A stretch of DNA of 38,328 nucleotides from Xanthobacteraceae bacterium (GCA_019746355.1 JAIESC010000227.1:1-38328); one strand, 5' to 3'. Numbered from the stretch's first letter, positions 24,886 to 34,163 are shown. The notes: generated by a model from the sequence alone, not told the origin. A program made the numbers and translations.

Positions 24886-25857
24886 ATGCAACTTCCCCGC
24901 CGCGGTTTCCTGCGTCTTGCCGCGTCGGCGGCCGCGCTTCCGGTCGTCCCGCGCGTCGCCGCAGCGCAACCCTATCCATCGCGGCCGGTGCGCCTCGTCG
25001 CGGGTTTTCCCGGCGGCAGCGCGCCCGATCTTGTGGCGCGGCTGCTCGGGCAATGGCTGTCGGACAGTCTCGGCCAGCCGTTCGTGATCGAGAACCGCCC
25101 CGGCGCCGCGAGCAACATCGCAACCGAAGCCGTGGTGCGCTCTGCGCCGGACGGCCACACGCTGCAGATGACGGTTCTGACCAACGTCTTCAACACCGCG
25201 CTCTACACCAACCTCAATTTCGTGTTCGCCGACCACATCACCCACATCGCCGGCGTCGCCAACGCGCCGTATGTGATCATCGTCCCGCCGTCGTTTGCGG
25301 CGAGGACCGTTTCGGAGTTCGTCGCCTACGCCAAGGCCAACCCGGGCAAGATCAACTTCGCCTCGGGCGGCAGGGGCTCGTCGACCCACATCTTCGGCGA
25401 GTTGTTCAGGACCATGGCCGGCGTCGATCTGGTGCACGTGCCGTATCGCGCAAACTACATGCCCGACCTGCTGTCCAATCAGGTGCAACTGGCGATCAAC
25501 CCGATCCCTCAGGCGCTTTCGCTCATTCGCGACGGCAAGCTCACGGTGCTGGCGGTGACCACCAAACAACGCCTTGCGACGCTGTCGGACATTCCGACCG
25601 CGGCCGAATCCGTTCCGGGCTACGAGGCGATCGGCTGGTACGGGCTCGGCGGGCCCAAGGGCATGCCCGCCGACATCGTTGCGACGCTCAATGCCGCGAC
25701 CAACAAGGCGCTGGCCGACCCGAAGTTCAAGGCGCGGCTCGCCGACTTGGGCATCGAGCCGATGCCGATGACGCCCGGTGAGTTCGTGACGTTCATCGGC
25801 AGCGAGACCGCCAAATGGACCAAGGTGATTAAGGCGGCCGGTGTTGTGCTGGAGTGA
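24886..25857 (+). CDS. Bug/TctC-type substrate-binding protein (Tat signal)
   Basis: 323 residues. The leader MQLPRRGFLRLAASAAALP has a twin arginine (PRRGFLRLA). The mature protein begins YPSRPVRLVAGFPGGSAPDL and continues with VIENRPGAASNIATEA, APDGHTLQM, VHVPYRANYMPDLLSNQ and LSDIPTAAES. AAGGAGG lies before ATG 24886. It is divergent from the MetE-like gene across a 156-bp gap. It is the sixth Bug-type protein in the window; no transporter membrane genes adjoin it. Confidence 0.93.
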   Translation: MQLPRRGFLRLAASAAALPVVPRVAAAQPYPSRPVRLVAGFPGGSAPDLVARLLGQWLSDSLGQPFVIENRPGAASNIATEAVVRSAPDGHTLQMTVLTNVFNTALYTNLNFVFADHITHIAGVANAPYVIIVPPSFAARTVSEFVAYAKANPGKINFASGGRGSSTHIFGELFRTMAGVDLVHVPYRANYMPDLLSNQVQLAINPIPQALSLIRDGKLTVLAVTTKQRLATLSDIPTAAESVPGYEAIGWYGLGGPKGMPADIVATLNAATNKALADPKFKARLADLGIEPMPMTPGEFVTFIGSETAKWTKVIKAAGVVLE

Positions 25858-25870
25858 GCGCGGCGGCGCT

Positions 25871-25999
25871 CTAAGAGAGATAGCGGAGCCAGCGCTCGCG
25901 GCGCAGATCGGCTTCGCGGTTTCGCTGCGCGACCATGGCCGTGTCGTCCGCAAGCGATTCGACAAAAAAGTTCACGATGGCACGCCAGAGCTTTCGCAT
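25871..25999 (-). CDS. Small 42-residue protein, unknown function
   Basis: The frame encodes a basic N-terminus with an amphipathic segment (RKLWRAIVNFFVESLADD) and a charged helix with RNREADLRRERWLRYLS at the end. The composition is protein-like. The ribosome binding site is weak. It is convergent with the Bug gene, 13 nt from its stop. I do not recognise it; similar tiny proteins occur in Bradyrhizobium-type genomes, as far as I recall. Confidence 0.45.
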   Translation of the reverse strand: MRKLWRAIVNFFVESLADDTAMVAQRNREADLRRERWLRYLS

Positions 26000-26130
26000 T
26001 TGAATCTCATACCTGATTCTTGCGGAAACCAACTCCCGGGTGAAACGTCCGGTTCCCGGCGCCGCCGCACGGAACCCGGGGGCGTCCGCGCGGTTGTCGC
26101 GCTGTCGGAGGACAACATCAGGCGGACGCC

Positions 26131-26295
26131 ATGCGAGCCTTTGCGTTTCTTGTCGCAATCCTTGTCGTGCTCTGGGCGGTCGATGCGGTCGTTTACAATG
26201 GACACTATGGTGGCCAGGTCTATGAAGGCATCCACAAGCAGGGCCAGAAACTCCGGGCTGAAGTGAAGCACCGGCTGAACACCGACAAGACCTGA
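26131..26295 (+). CDS. Small 54-residue single-helix membrane protein
   Basis: The protein begins MRAFAFLVAILVVLWAVDAV, one transmembrane helix, followed by VYNGHYGGQVYEGIHKQGQK and a charged tail ending NTDKT. A purine-rich AGGCGG lies about 5 nt before the ATG. A hairpin with AAAGACC/GGTCTTT arms follows the stop. Function unknown; the small size and single helix are typical of an inner-membrane micropeptide. Confidence 0.6.
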   Translation: MRAFAFLVAILVVLWAVDAVVYNGHYGGQVYEGIHKQGQKLRAEVKHRLNTDKT

Positions 26296-26310
26296 ACGGC
26301 TGTCGAATCA

Positions 26311-26345
26311 AAAGACCCCGGGCTTGCGACGGCGCCGAGGTCTTT
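26311..26345 (+). terminator. Hairpin after the 54-residue membrane protein gene
   Basis: AAAGACC (26311-26317) pairs with GGTCTTT (26339-26345), and the inner bases can pair further (CCGGGC with GGCGCC-type partners). The TCTTT at the 3' side resembles a weak Rho-independent terminator. The rest of the 26346-26587 gap shows no gene. Confidence 0.4.
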
Positions 26346-26587
26346 GGCCTGGACAGGCGTGGTCGCAAGCACGGCATGTGTCCTGGCCTGCGCAATCAAC
26401 GCCGGGTGAGCGGTTTGGTTCCCGCTTGCGGACGGGCGTTTCCGGTTCGGGGGCGCGGAGCCTACACTTCGCGACAAATTGCAGGAAAATGCGCGGTGGA
26501 TTCGTCGCATTGTTTAACCGCGTCGGGGAGCCTCCGTTTACACGCCTCGGCCACATTCGCGGCCCTGCGTCCCAGGGGGCCATCGTT

Positions 26588-27904
26588 ATGCACGCTCTTT
26601 CGCTCTTCGCACGCCTGTGCCGCTGCCTGCGCCAACTGCGCACCGCGGCAGGCGGCAATGTCACGACGACTTTTTCGATGTCCATCATTCCGGTGGTCGG
26701 ATTCGTCGGCGCGGCCGTGGACTACAGCCACGCCAACTCCGTCAAGACTGCGATGCAGGCCGCGCTCGATTCGACGGCGCTGATGCTGTCGAAGTCGGCG
26801 CTGACGATGAACGAGCAGCAGATCCAGACCTCCGCCGATCAATACTTCAAGGCGCTGTTCAATCGTCCCGAAGCGAGCAGCGTGACGGTGAACGCCACCT
26901 ACACCACGAGCGGCGGCAGCAAGATCGTCATCGGCGCCACCAGCAACGTCAAGACCGACTTCATGGGCCTGCTCGGCGTATCGCAGATGACGATCTCGGT
27001 CGGCACGCAGGTAAAATGGGGCAACACGCGGCTCCGCGTCGCGCTGGCCCTCGACACCACCGGTTCGATGGACAGCGACGGCAAGATCGAAGCGCTCAAG
27101 TCGGCGACCAAAAGCCTGCTGTCGCAGCTCAGATCGGCCGCGGTCAACAACGGCGACGTCTATGTCTCGATCATCCCGTTCAGCAAGGATGTCAACTTCG
27201 GCAGGACCGCCTACCAGCAGGACTGGATCCGCTGGGACCTGTGGGAGGAGAGGAACGGCTCTTGCAGCGACGACGACTACCGATCGAAGTCGTCGTGCAC
27301 CAACCGCGGCAAGACCTGGACGGCCTCGAGCCGCAGCAACTGGAACGGCTGCATCACCGACCGCGACCAGAACTGGGACACCACGAACGCCGGGCCGGAC
27401 ATTGCCAACACAGTGACGCTGTTTCCGGCCGAGCAGTACGGCTCCTGTCCGGCACAGCTCATCGGGCTGACCTACGACTGGACCGCACTGAACGACAAGG
27501 TCGACGACCTCTACCCCTCCGGCAACACCAACCAGGGCATCGGCGTTGCATGGGCGTTCCAGTCGTTGACTGCGTCGCCGTTCACGATCCCGCCCAAAGA
27601 CCCCAACTACAAATACAGCGATGTGATCATTCTGATGTCCGACGGTCTCAACACGCAGAACCGCTTCAGCACCAGCCAATGGTCGGTCGACGCGCGCGAG
27701 CTCACAACCTGCACCAATGCCAAAAACGCAGGCATCATCATCTACGCCGTGCAGGTCAACACCGGCGGTGATCCGACCCAGGACGTGATGCGCAACTGTG
27801 CAAGCTCGGCAGACAAGTTCACCGAGATCAAGAGGGCGAACCAGCTGGTGGCCGCGTTCAATTCGATCGGCACGGCGCTGTCCAATCTGCGGATCGCCGA
27901 GTAG
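26588..27904 (+). CDS. TadG-like protein with vWA domain
   Basis: 438 residues. An N-terminal transmembrane segment in a TadE/TadG-like context (AAGGNVTTTFSMSIIPVVGFVGAAVDYSHA, shown here as two parts: GGNVTTTFSMSIIPVVGFVG and AAVDYSHA) anchors it. A von Willebrand A domain follows with the metal-site motif DTTGSMDSDGK (DxSxS with Thr in the second place) and ILMSDGLNTQ. A Cys-rich insertion (SCSDDDYRSKSSCTNRG, NGCITDRDQNWDT) sits inside it. ATG 26588 is chosen because upstream codons do not look like protein. Tad-type proteins act in Flp pilus assembly at the cell surface, but no other tad genes are in the window, so it may be an orphan. Confidence 0.82.
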   Translation: MHALSLFARLCRCLRQLRTAAGGNVTTTFSMSIIPVVGFVGAAVDYSHANSVKTAMQAALDSTALMLSKSALTMNEQQIQTSADQYFKALFNRPEASSVTVNATYTTSGGSKIVIGATSNVKTDFMGLLGVSQMTISVGTQVKWGNTRLRVALALDTTGSMDSDGKIEALKSATKSLLSQLRSAAVNNGDVYVSIIPFSKDVNFGRTAYQQDWIRWDLWEERNGSCSDDDYRSKSSCTNRGKTWTASSRSNWNGCITDRDQNWDTTNAGPDIANTVTLFPAEQYGSCPAQLIGLTYDWTALNDKVDDLYPSGNTNQGIGVAWAFQSLTASPFTIPPKDPNYKYSDVIILMSDGLNTQNRFSTSQWSVDARELTTCTNAKNAGIIIYAVQVNTGGDPTQDVMRNCASSADKFTEIKRANQLVAAFNSIGTALSNLRIAE

Positions 27905-28006
27905 CAGATGTGGCCCGCTGCGGCCGGCGCAGCCGTTTTCGGCGCGTTGTAATCCGCCCCGGTTGTTGCGACACTCCCGCCGTTTGCAACCGGAAGGCGG
28001 AGCGCA

Positions 28007-28930
28007 ATGAAAGCGGCGTATATCGAGAAGAATGGCGGGCCCGAGGTCTTCAAGTACGGCGACCTGCCGGACCCGCAAGCGGGCGCGGGCGAGATCGTGG
28101 TGGACATCGTCGCCGCGACCGTCAACGGCGCCGACTGGAAGGTGCGCGACGGCGGCTACGGCAATTCGATGAAGTTTCCCTATGTGCTCGGCCGCGACTT
28201 CTCCGGCACGGTCGCGGCGGTGGGCGCGGGCGTGAGCGGTTTCAAGGTCGGTGACGAGGTGTTCGCGGTGCTGCCGCCCGGCCAGGAGGGCACTTACGCG
28301 GAGAAAGTCGCGATCAAGGCCGAATACGTGGCGAACAAGCCTGCGGGCCTCTCGCATGTGGATGCCGCGGCGCTGGCGCTCACCGGTCTGACCGCGATCA
28401 ATTCGGTCGACGATACGCTGAAGCTCAAGCGCGGCGAGACCATCCTGATCCAGGGCGGCGCGGGTGGCGTCGCAAGCTTCGCCATCCAGTTCGCCAAGTC
28501 GATCGGCGCGCGCGTGATCTCGACCGCGAGCACGGCCAATGTCGATTACGTGCGCTCGCTCGGTACTGATCAGGTGATCGACTACAGCAAGGAGGATTTC
28601 ACCAAGCTCGGTCAGGTGTGCGACGCGGTGTTCGAGACCGTCGGAGGGGACGTCGCGGCGAAATCCTACGACGTGCTCAAGCCCGGCGGCCGGGCGGCCT
28701 TCATCGCTTCGGGCCCGAAGGCCCCGGCGACCTCGCGAACCGACGTGCAGGGGCTGCGCCCGCCGGTGCCGCGCACGCGGGCGGCGATGGAGCGGATCGC
28801 GCAGCTCGCGGTGACCGGCGCGGTGAAGCCGCCGGAGGTGAAGCTGTTCAAGCTCGCCGACGCGGCCGAAACCCACCGCATCAGCCAGGGCCGGCACTTC
28901 CGCGGCAAGCTGGTGTTCAAGGTGAGGTGA
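28007..28930 (+). CDS. Zinc-independent MDR oxidoreductase (quinone reductase / NADPH oxidoreductase type)
   Basis: 307-residue cytosolic medium-chain reductase of the quinone oxidoreductase branch. It starts MKAAYIEKNGGPEVFKYGDL, has GRDFSGTVAAVGAGV in the catalytic domain, and a nucleotide-binding fold with ILIQGGAGGVASFAIQFAK (a GGxGGV motif). Structural zinc cysteines are absent. It likely reduces quinones or enones using NADPH. GGAAGGCGGAG precedes ATG 28007. It is convergent with the AraC gene, 21 nt apart. Confidence 0.9.
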   Translation: MKAAYIEKNGGPEVFKYGDLPDPQAGAGEIVVDIVAATVNGADWKVRDGGYGNSMKFPYVLGRDFSGTVAAVGAGVSGFKVGDEVFAVLPPGQEGTYAEKVAIKAEYVANKPAGLSHVDAAALALTGLTAINSVDDTLKLKRGETILIQGGAGGVASFAIQFAKSIGARVISTASTANVDYVRSLGTDQVIDYSKEDFTKLGQVCDAVFETVGGDVAAKSYDVLKPGGRAAFIASGPKAPATSRTDVQGLRPPVPRTRAAMERIAQLAVTGAVKPPEVKLFKLADAAETHRISQGRHFRGKLVFKVR

Positions 28931-28951
28931 GGGGGCCGCGCGTCGGCAAAA

Positions 28952-29920
28952 TCAGCGCGCCGCGCGGCCGGACAAGCCCGAAGCCGCGCGTCGCCGCCGC
29001 AATGTCGCGCTCGGCGGCTCGCCGAAGGCTGCGCGGTACTGCGCGCTGAACCGGCCGAGGTGCGCGAACCCGTGCCGCATCGCGATCGCCGTGACATTGG
29101 CGTCCGGATCGGAGCGCAAAAGCTCGTCACGCACAAGCTGCAGCCGGACCTGCTGGAGATGGGCCCGAGGCGTGGTGTTGCGCCACTGGCGAAATCCCGT
29201 CTGCAGCGTCCGCAGGCTGATGCCGAGGTGCGCGGCCACGTGCGAAATCGTGATCGGGGCGCCGGCGTTGTCGTTGATGTACCGCTCCGCGCGGCGCACC
29301 ACGCCCGGGACCAGCGCGCCGTCCTTCTCGGCCATTTCCTCGCTGTAGTTGTGCGGGTGGTGATGCAGCAGCAGGGTCAGCAGATATTCGTCGAAGGCGG
29401 CCTTCGCGGCTCCCGTGAGCGGCAGGCCGCCGTCTTCGCTGTTCCACAGGTATGCGAGCGTGCGCCGCCAGAGCTTCTCCAACTCGTCGGAGAACGGGCG
29501 GAGCGCAAAGCGCAGCGGCTCGTCAAGCGGGCGCCCGAGCCAGCGGGCGCACTGCGCCTCGAGCTTGTCGGTGTCCAGCCGGACCGAGCGCTGGACAAAG
29601 GCGCGGTCGAACCAGAGTTGGGTGTCGAACCCGGCCGAAAACGGCATGGTCTGGCCCTTGCCCCATTCCGCCGAACGGCGTTCCTGCGTGGTCGCGGCGG
29701 CGCCGCTCTCGCAGCCCATCATCAGAAACAGCCGGGAAAAGTTCTGCGCGTCGATCTTCACCGGCGCCGAGTAGGACAGGCTGACGAGCGGCTGGGATGT
29801 CGGGTGATTGATCTCGAGGAAGGCGTCGATTTCGCCGATCGGGCCCATCACCTCGACGCTGTGTGGGCAATAGACCCTGGAGACGGCGTCGATGGCTTCA
29901 TCGAGGTTCCGAGTGTGCAC
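28952..29920 (-). CDS. AraC family transcriptional regulator
   Basis: 322 residues. The N-terminal half is a ligand-sensing domain (AraC_binding_2 type). The C-terminal AraC DNA-binding domain has both helix-turn-helix motifs: ITISHVAAHLGISLRTLQTG and NVTAIAMRHGFAHLGRFSAQYRAAFG (core FAHLGRFSAQYRAAFG). It is divergent from the PaoABC-like genes across about 280 bp that contain a direct repeat suited to an AraC protein. Its most likely role is activation of that operon in response to an aldehyde or aromatic ligand; inference from layout. Confidence 0.88.
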   Translation of the reverse strand: MHTRNLDEAIDAVSRVYCPHSVEVMGPIGEIDAFLEINHPTSQPLVSLSYSAPVKIDAQNFSRLFLMMGCESGAAATTQERRSAEWGKGQTMPFSAGFDTQLWFDRAFVQRSVRLDTDKLEAQCARWLGRPLDEPLRFALRPFSDELEKLWRRTLAYLWNSEDGGLPLTGAAKAAFDEYLLTLLLHHHPHNYSEEMAEKDGALVPGVVRRAERYINDNAGAPITISHVAAHLGISLRTLQTGFRQWRNTTPRAHLQQVRLQLVRDELLRSDPDANVTAIAMRHGFAHLGRFSAQYRAAFGEPPSATLRRRRAASGLSGRAAR

Positions 29921-30007
29921 GGGCGTCGCCTCCCATTCCCTACCACCGGCACCTGCTACCTAGGCACCATTGCTCCACGAAGGAAGTCCCCGCGCTGCCG
30001 CATTTTT

Positions 30008-30039
30008 TGGCGCAAATCGGATGATCTTGCGCAAAACGG
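30008..30039. promoter_or_regulatory. Direct repeat, candidate AraC-type operator
   Basis: TGGCGCAAATCGG (30008-30020) and TTGCGCAAAACGG (30027-30039) are direct repeats with a 19-bp period, about two helical turns. They lie between the divergent AraC gene and the oxidase operon. AraC-family proteins bind such direct repeats. Binding is inferred. Confidence 0.5.
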
Positions 30040-30199
30040 CTATCGCCCTGTTTCTTCGGACCTATTCTAAACGAGCCGCGTTTTCCAAATGCACCGCTGT
30101 GCGCCATGGGGCGGTCATGGCGGCGGCCAGACGGCGGCCGGGTATTTGGCTACCCACTTCTTCGGATGCCCGGTGCCGCCCAATCGATTGGAGTGACGC

Positions 30200-30808
30200 A
30201 TGACAGAGGGCGAAGCCGATGCCAGTCCTCATTCCCGACATCCGACGCGCCGCGAGGTCGTGGCCGGCGCCGCCGCGGTCCCGATTGCCATAAGCCTGCC
30301 CTCCGACGCCGCGGCCCAGCCGCGGGCGGGCAACGGCGCGTCATCCGCGGTTTCCGTGAACCTGACCGTGAACGGCACCCGTCATGCGCTCACGCTCGAT
30401 CCGCGCACGACGCTGCTCGACCTGCTGCGCGAGCATCTCGACCTGACCGGCTCGAAGAAAGGCTGCGACCAGGGCCAATGCGGCGCCTGCACCGTGCTGA
30501 TCGACGGCCGCCGCGTCGTCTCGTGCCTGACGCTCGCTGTCCTGACCGACGGCAAGAGCGTCACCACCGTCGAGGGACTGGCGAAGGACGGCAAGCTGCA
30601 TCCGCTGCAGCAGGCGTTCATCGACCATGACGCCTTCCAATGCGGCTACTGTACCCCCGGCCAGATCTGCTCGGCCGCGGGCCTGATTGCCGAAGGCAAG
30701 GCCAAGAGCGCGGAGCAGATCCGCGAACTGATGAGCGGCAACATCTGCCGCTGCGGTGCCTACACCAACATTGTCGCGGCCATCCAGCAGGCGATGGGGC
30801 AGTCATGA
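30200..30808 (+). CDS. PaoA-like [2Fe-2S] subunit of a periplasmic aldehyde oxidoreductase (Tat signal)
   Basis: 202 residues. The leader has a twin arginine (PTRREVVAGAAAVPIAIS), as in E. coli PaoA, and would carry the whole complex to the periplasm. The plant-type ferredoxin fold has the first cluster ligands in CDQGQCGACTVLIDG and VSCLTL. The all-alpha domain holds the second cluster in CGYCTPGQICSA and NICRCGAY. GGAG (30190-30193) lies 6 nt before the ATG. Its stop overlaps the start of the next gene by 4 nt. It passes electrons between the molybdenum subunit and FAD. Confidence 0.92.
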   Translation: MTEGEADASPHSRHPTRREVVAGAAAVPIAISLPSDAAAQPRAGNGASSAVSVNLTVNGTRHALTLDPRTTLLDLLREHLDLTGSKKGCDQGQCGACTVLIDGRRVVSCLTLAVLTDGKSVTTVEGLAKDGKLHPLQQAFIDHDAFQCGYCTPGQICSAAGLIAEGKAKSAEQIRELMSGNICRCGAYTNIVAAIQQAMGQS

Positions 30809-31821
30809 TCGGCTTCGAGTTTTCGCGCGCAAGCAACGTCGCCGACGCGGTGCGGCAGATGGCTGCGAGCCCCGGTGCGAAGTTCGTTGCCGGCGGCACC
30901 AATCTCGTGGACCTGATGAAGATGGACGTCGAGAAGCCGGCCAAGCTGATCGACGTCACGCGGCTTCCGCTCGACAAGGTCGAGGAAATCCCCGGTGGCG
31001 GGCTTCGCATCGGCGCGCTCGTGCGCAACACCGATCTCGCCTACCATCCGCAGATCGAGCGCCGCTACCCGATGCTGTCGAGTGCGCTGCTTGCCGGCGC
31101 CTCGCAGCAGTTGCGCAACATGGCGTCGGTCGGCGGCAATCTGCTGCAACGCACGCGCTGTGCTTACTTTTATGACATCGCGACCCCCTGCAACAAACGC
31201 GAGCCGGGCTCGGGTTGCTCCGCCATCGGCGGGGTCAATCGCATGAACGCCATCCTCGGCACCAGCGATGCCTGCATCGCCGTGCATCCGTCGGACATGT
31301 GCGTGGCGCTGACGGTGCTGGAGGCCAAGGTCTGCGTGACCGGACCCCGCGGCGAGCGCGAGATACCCTTTGCGGACTTTCACCGGTTGCCCGGCGATAC
31401 GCCGCAGCGCGACACCAACCTCAACGCGGATGAGCTGATTACCGCAATCGAGCTCCCGACCAACGGCTTCAGCACCAACTACACCTACCTCAAGATCCGC
31501 GACCGGCTGTCCTACGCCTTCGCGCTGGTGTCCGTCGCGGTCGGCCTCGAGCTTGACGGCGGTAACATCCGCGAGGCGCGTTTCGCGCTCGGCGGCGTCG
31601 CCCACAAGCCCTGGCGCAAGGCGGAAGCCGAAGCGGCGCTCCGTGGCAAGCCGGCAGGCGAGGCGGCGTTTGCCGAGGCCGCCGATCTCGTGCTGCGCGG
31701 CGCCAAGGGCTTCGGCCACAACACGTTCAAGATCGATCTGGCGCGGCGGACCATCGTCCGCGCGCTGTCGCAGGCGGCGCGGGGCACCCCGCAGGTGCAG
31801 TCCAGCAAGAAGATCGCGTGA
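30805..31821 (+). CDS. PaoB-like FAD-binding subunit, with extra iron-sulfur-type Cys segment
   Basis: 338 residues. The FAD-binding part has FVAGGTNLVDLMKMDVEKP and QLRNMASVGGNLLQRTRC; the CO-dehydrogenase flavoprotein C-terminal domain follows (DRLSYAFALVSVAVGLEL). A Cys-containing insertion, RCAYFYDIATPCNKREPGSG followed by Cys-Ser-Ala, corresponds to the region that binds an extra [4Fe-4S] cluster in E. coli PaoB. ATG 30805 overlaps the previous stop, and the stop overlaps the next start, so the three subunits are translated coupled. It has no signal of its own, which fits export in complex with the Tat-bearing subunit. Confidence 0.92.
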   Translation: MIGFEFSRASNVADAVRQMAASPGAKFVAGGTNLVDLMKMDVEKPAKLIDVTRLPLDKVEEIPGGGLRIGALVRNTDLAYHPQIERRYPMLSSALLAGASQQLRNMASVGGNLLQRTRCAYFYDIATPCNKREPGSGCSAIGGVNRMNAILGTSDACIAVHPSDMCVALTVLEAKVCVTGPRGEREIPFADFHRLPGDTPQRDTNLNADELITAIELPTNGFSTNYTYLKIRDRLSYAFALVSVAVGLELDGGNIREARFALGGVAHKPWRKAEAEAALRGKPAGEAAFAEAADLVLRGAKGFGHNTFKIDLARRTIVRALSQAARGTPQVQSSKKIA

Positions 31822-34058
31822 GCAAGACCATGGCAGCCTATATCGGAACCGCCACGTCCCGTGTCGACGGCGTTGCGAAGGTCACCGGCGCCGCAAAGTA
31901 TGCCGCCGAGTTCAATGCGCCGGGCCTTGCCCACGCGAGCGTCGTCAGCGCGACGATCACCAAGGGCCGGATCACGAGGATCGACACCAGCGCGGCCAGC
32001 CGCGTCAAGGGCGTGCTCACCGTGCTGACGCACGAGAACCGTCCGCCCATGGCGGACAAGGACGAGTCCTGGAAGGACGAGGTGGCGCCGGACGGGTCGC
32101 CGTTCCGGCCGCTCTACGACAACAAGGTGATGTTCAACGGCCAGCCGGTCGCGCTGGTCGTTGCCGAGACGTCGGAGGCCGCGCGCCAGGCGGCGTCGCT
32201 GGTCAAGGTCGAATACGCGACCGAGCCGCACGTGACGGACATCCATCGCGCGCGCGACGCGGCGGTCCCGGTCAAGGCGCCGACAAGCCCGATGGAGGCT
32301 GCATTCGCGCCGCCGAAGCCACGCGGTGAGCCCGACCGGGCGCTGGCTCGAGCCGCGGTGCGTCACGAGGCCGAATACTTCGTTCCGATCGAGCATCACA
32401 ACCCGATGGAACTCTACGCCTCGACGGTCGTCGTCGAGGGAGGCGGCAAGCTCACGGTCTACGACAAGACCCAGGGCGTGCAGAACGTGCACAAGTATCT
32501 CTGCGGCGTGTTCGGCATGAAGCCGGAGGACGTGCGGGTCATGTCGCCCTACATGGGCGGCGGCTTCGGCTCAGGGCTCCGCCCGCAGTTCCAGGTGGTG
32601 CTGGCGGTGCTCGCGGCGCGCGCATTGCAGCGCTCGGTGCGGCTCGTGCTGACGCGGCCGCAGATGTATCAGCTCGGCCATCGGCCGGCGATGATTCAGA
32701 AAATCGCGCTCGGCGCCAACGCCGGCGGAACGCTCGACGTGATCACCCACGATGCGGTGACCATCACCTCGCAATATGAGGACTTCCACCGGCAGGAGAC
32801 CGGCTGGTCCGGTGCGCTCTACAAATCTCCGAATGCGGAGTACGCGCACCGGCTCGCCAGGCTCGATCTCGCGACCTCGTGCGACATGCGCGCGCCGAGC
32901 GCCGCCACCGCGCTGTTCGCGCTCGAGTCGGCGATGGACGAGCTTGCGGTCAAGCTCAAGGTCGACCCGCTCGAGCTTCGCCTCAAGTGCTATTCGGACC
33001 GCGACCAGAACGAGGACAAGCCGTTCGTGAGCAAGGCGCTGCGCGAATGCTACCGCGAGGGCGCCCAGGCGTTCGGCTGGGACAAGCGCAACCCCGAGCC
33101 GCGCTCGATGCGCGACGGCCAGGACCTCATCGGCTACGGCATGGCGACCGGCATCTGGGAGGCGCTGCAGGTGCCGATCACGGTCCGCATCGCGCTCTCC
33201 GCCAACGGCCATGCCGAGGTGGCGTGCGCCACCTCCGACATCGGCACCGGCACCTACACCATCATGGCGCAGGTCGCCGCCGACATGCTCGGCCTGCCGC
33301 TCGACAACATCAGCATCAAGCTCGGCGACTCGAGCCTGCCGCAATCGCCGGTCGAAGGCGGGTCGTGGATTGCCACCTCGGTGTCGAACGGCATCGTGAC
33401 CACCGCGGGCGCGATCCGCGACGAGCTGCTGCGCATGGCGAAGCTGCTGCCGAGCTCGCCGCTCGCCGGCGCCGCGCCCGACGACGTGACGCTGGCCGAT
33501 GGCAAGCTTGTGAGCAAGCGCGACGCCTCGCGCGGCGTGTCGATCGCCGATGCGATGCGGCAGGGCGCGGTGGACCGCATCGTGCAGGAGAAGACCACCA
33601 ACCCCTCCGGCGACCACAGCCGCGCCAACAACACGCACGCCGCGCACTTCGTCGAGGTGAGGGTGGACGAGCAGCTCGGGGTCGTCCGCGTCACCCGCGC
33701 GGTCAGTGCGGTTGCGGCCGGCCGTATCCTCAACACCAAGACCGGCGGCAGCCAGATCCTCGGCAGCGTGGTCTGGGGCATCGGCATGGCGCTGCACGAG
33801 GAGACGCATGTCGATCACAGGATCGGCCGCATCATGAACGCCAACCTCGCCGAATATGCCGTGCCGGTGCACGCCGACATCCACGACATCAAGGTCATCT
33901 TCGTCGACGAGCCGGACGACAGCAATCCGCTCGGCCTCAAGGGGCTCGGCGAGATCGGCATCGTCGGCGTCGCGGCGGCGGTGGCCAACGCGGTGTATCA
34001 CGCGACCGGCAAGCGGGTGCGCGAACTGCCGATCACGCTGGACAAGCTGAGCGCGTAA
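31818..34058 (+). CDS. PaoC-like molybdopterin-binding catalytic subunit (xanthine dehydrogenase family)
   Basis: 746 residues beginning at GTG 31818, which overlaps the previous stop (GTGA). It has the aldehyde oxidase N-terminal hammerhead domain (RVDGVAKVTGAAKYAAEF, FNGQPVALVVAETSEAARQA) and the cofactor-binding domains: MSPYMGGGFGSGLRPQ, IGTGTYTIMAQVAADMLGLP, SPVEGGSWIATSVSNG. The catalytic base is Glu712 in KGLGEIGIVG. It oxidises aldehydes or related substrates with the Mo cofactor, giving electrons to the iron-sulfur and FAD subunits. A PaoD-type insertion chaperone is not seen in the window. An RNA candidate follows after about 140 bp. Confidence 0.93.
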   Translation: MSKTMAAYIGTATSRVDGVAKVTGAAKYAAEFNAPGLAHASVVSATITKGRITRIDTSAASRVKGVLTVLTHENRPPMADKDESWKDEVAPDGSPFRPLYDNKVMFNGQPVALVVAETSEAARQAASLVKVEYATEPHVTDIHRARDAAVPVKAPTSPMEAAFAPPKPRGEPDRALARAAVRHEAEYFVPIEHHNPMELYASTVVVEGGGKLTVYDKTQGVQNVHKYLCGVFGMKPEDVRVMSPYMGGGFGSGLRPQFQVVLAVLAARALQRSVRLVLTRPQMYQLGHRPAMIQKIALGANAGGTLDVITHDAVTITSQYEDFHRQETGWSGALYKSPNAEYAHRLARLDLATSCDMRAPSAATALFALESAMDELAVKLKVDPLELRLKCYSDRDQNEDKPFVSKALRECYREGAQAFGWDKRNPEPRSMRDGQDLIGYGMATGIWEALQVPITVRIALSANGHAEVACATSDIGTGTYTIMAQVAADMLGLPLDNISIKLGDSSLPQSPVEGGSWIATSVSNGIVTTAGAIRDELLRMAKLLPSSPLAGAAPDDVTLADGKLVSKRDASRGVSIADAMRQGAVDRIVQEKTTNPSGDHSRANNTHAAHFVEVRVDEQLGVVRVTRAVSAVAAGRILNTKTGGSQILGSVVWGIGMALHEETHVDHRIGRIMNANLAEYAVPVHADIHDIKVIFVDEPDDSNPLGLKGLGEIGIVGVAAAVANAVYHATGKRVRELPITLDKLSA

Positions 34059-34163
34059 GCGCGCTTGCGATCGGCCCGCGTCGCGGGCGTGGCCGCCTTG
34101 CGCGCAGACAAGTCGGCAGCGCGCGAGGTCGCTGACGTCTGCACTTCCGGTGTTCCCGTGGGG

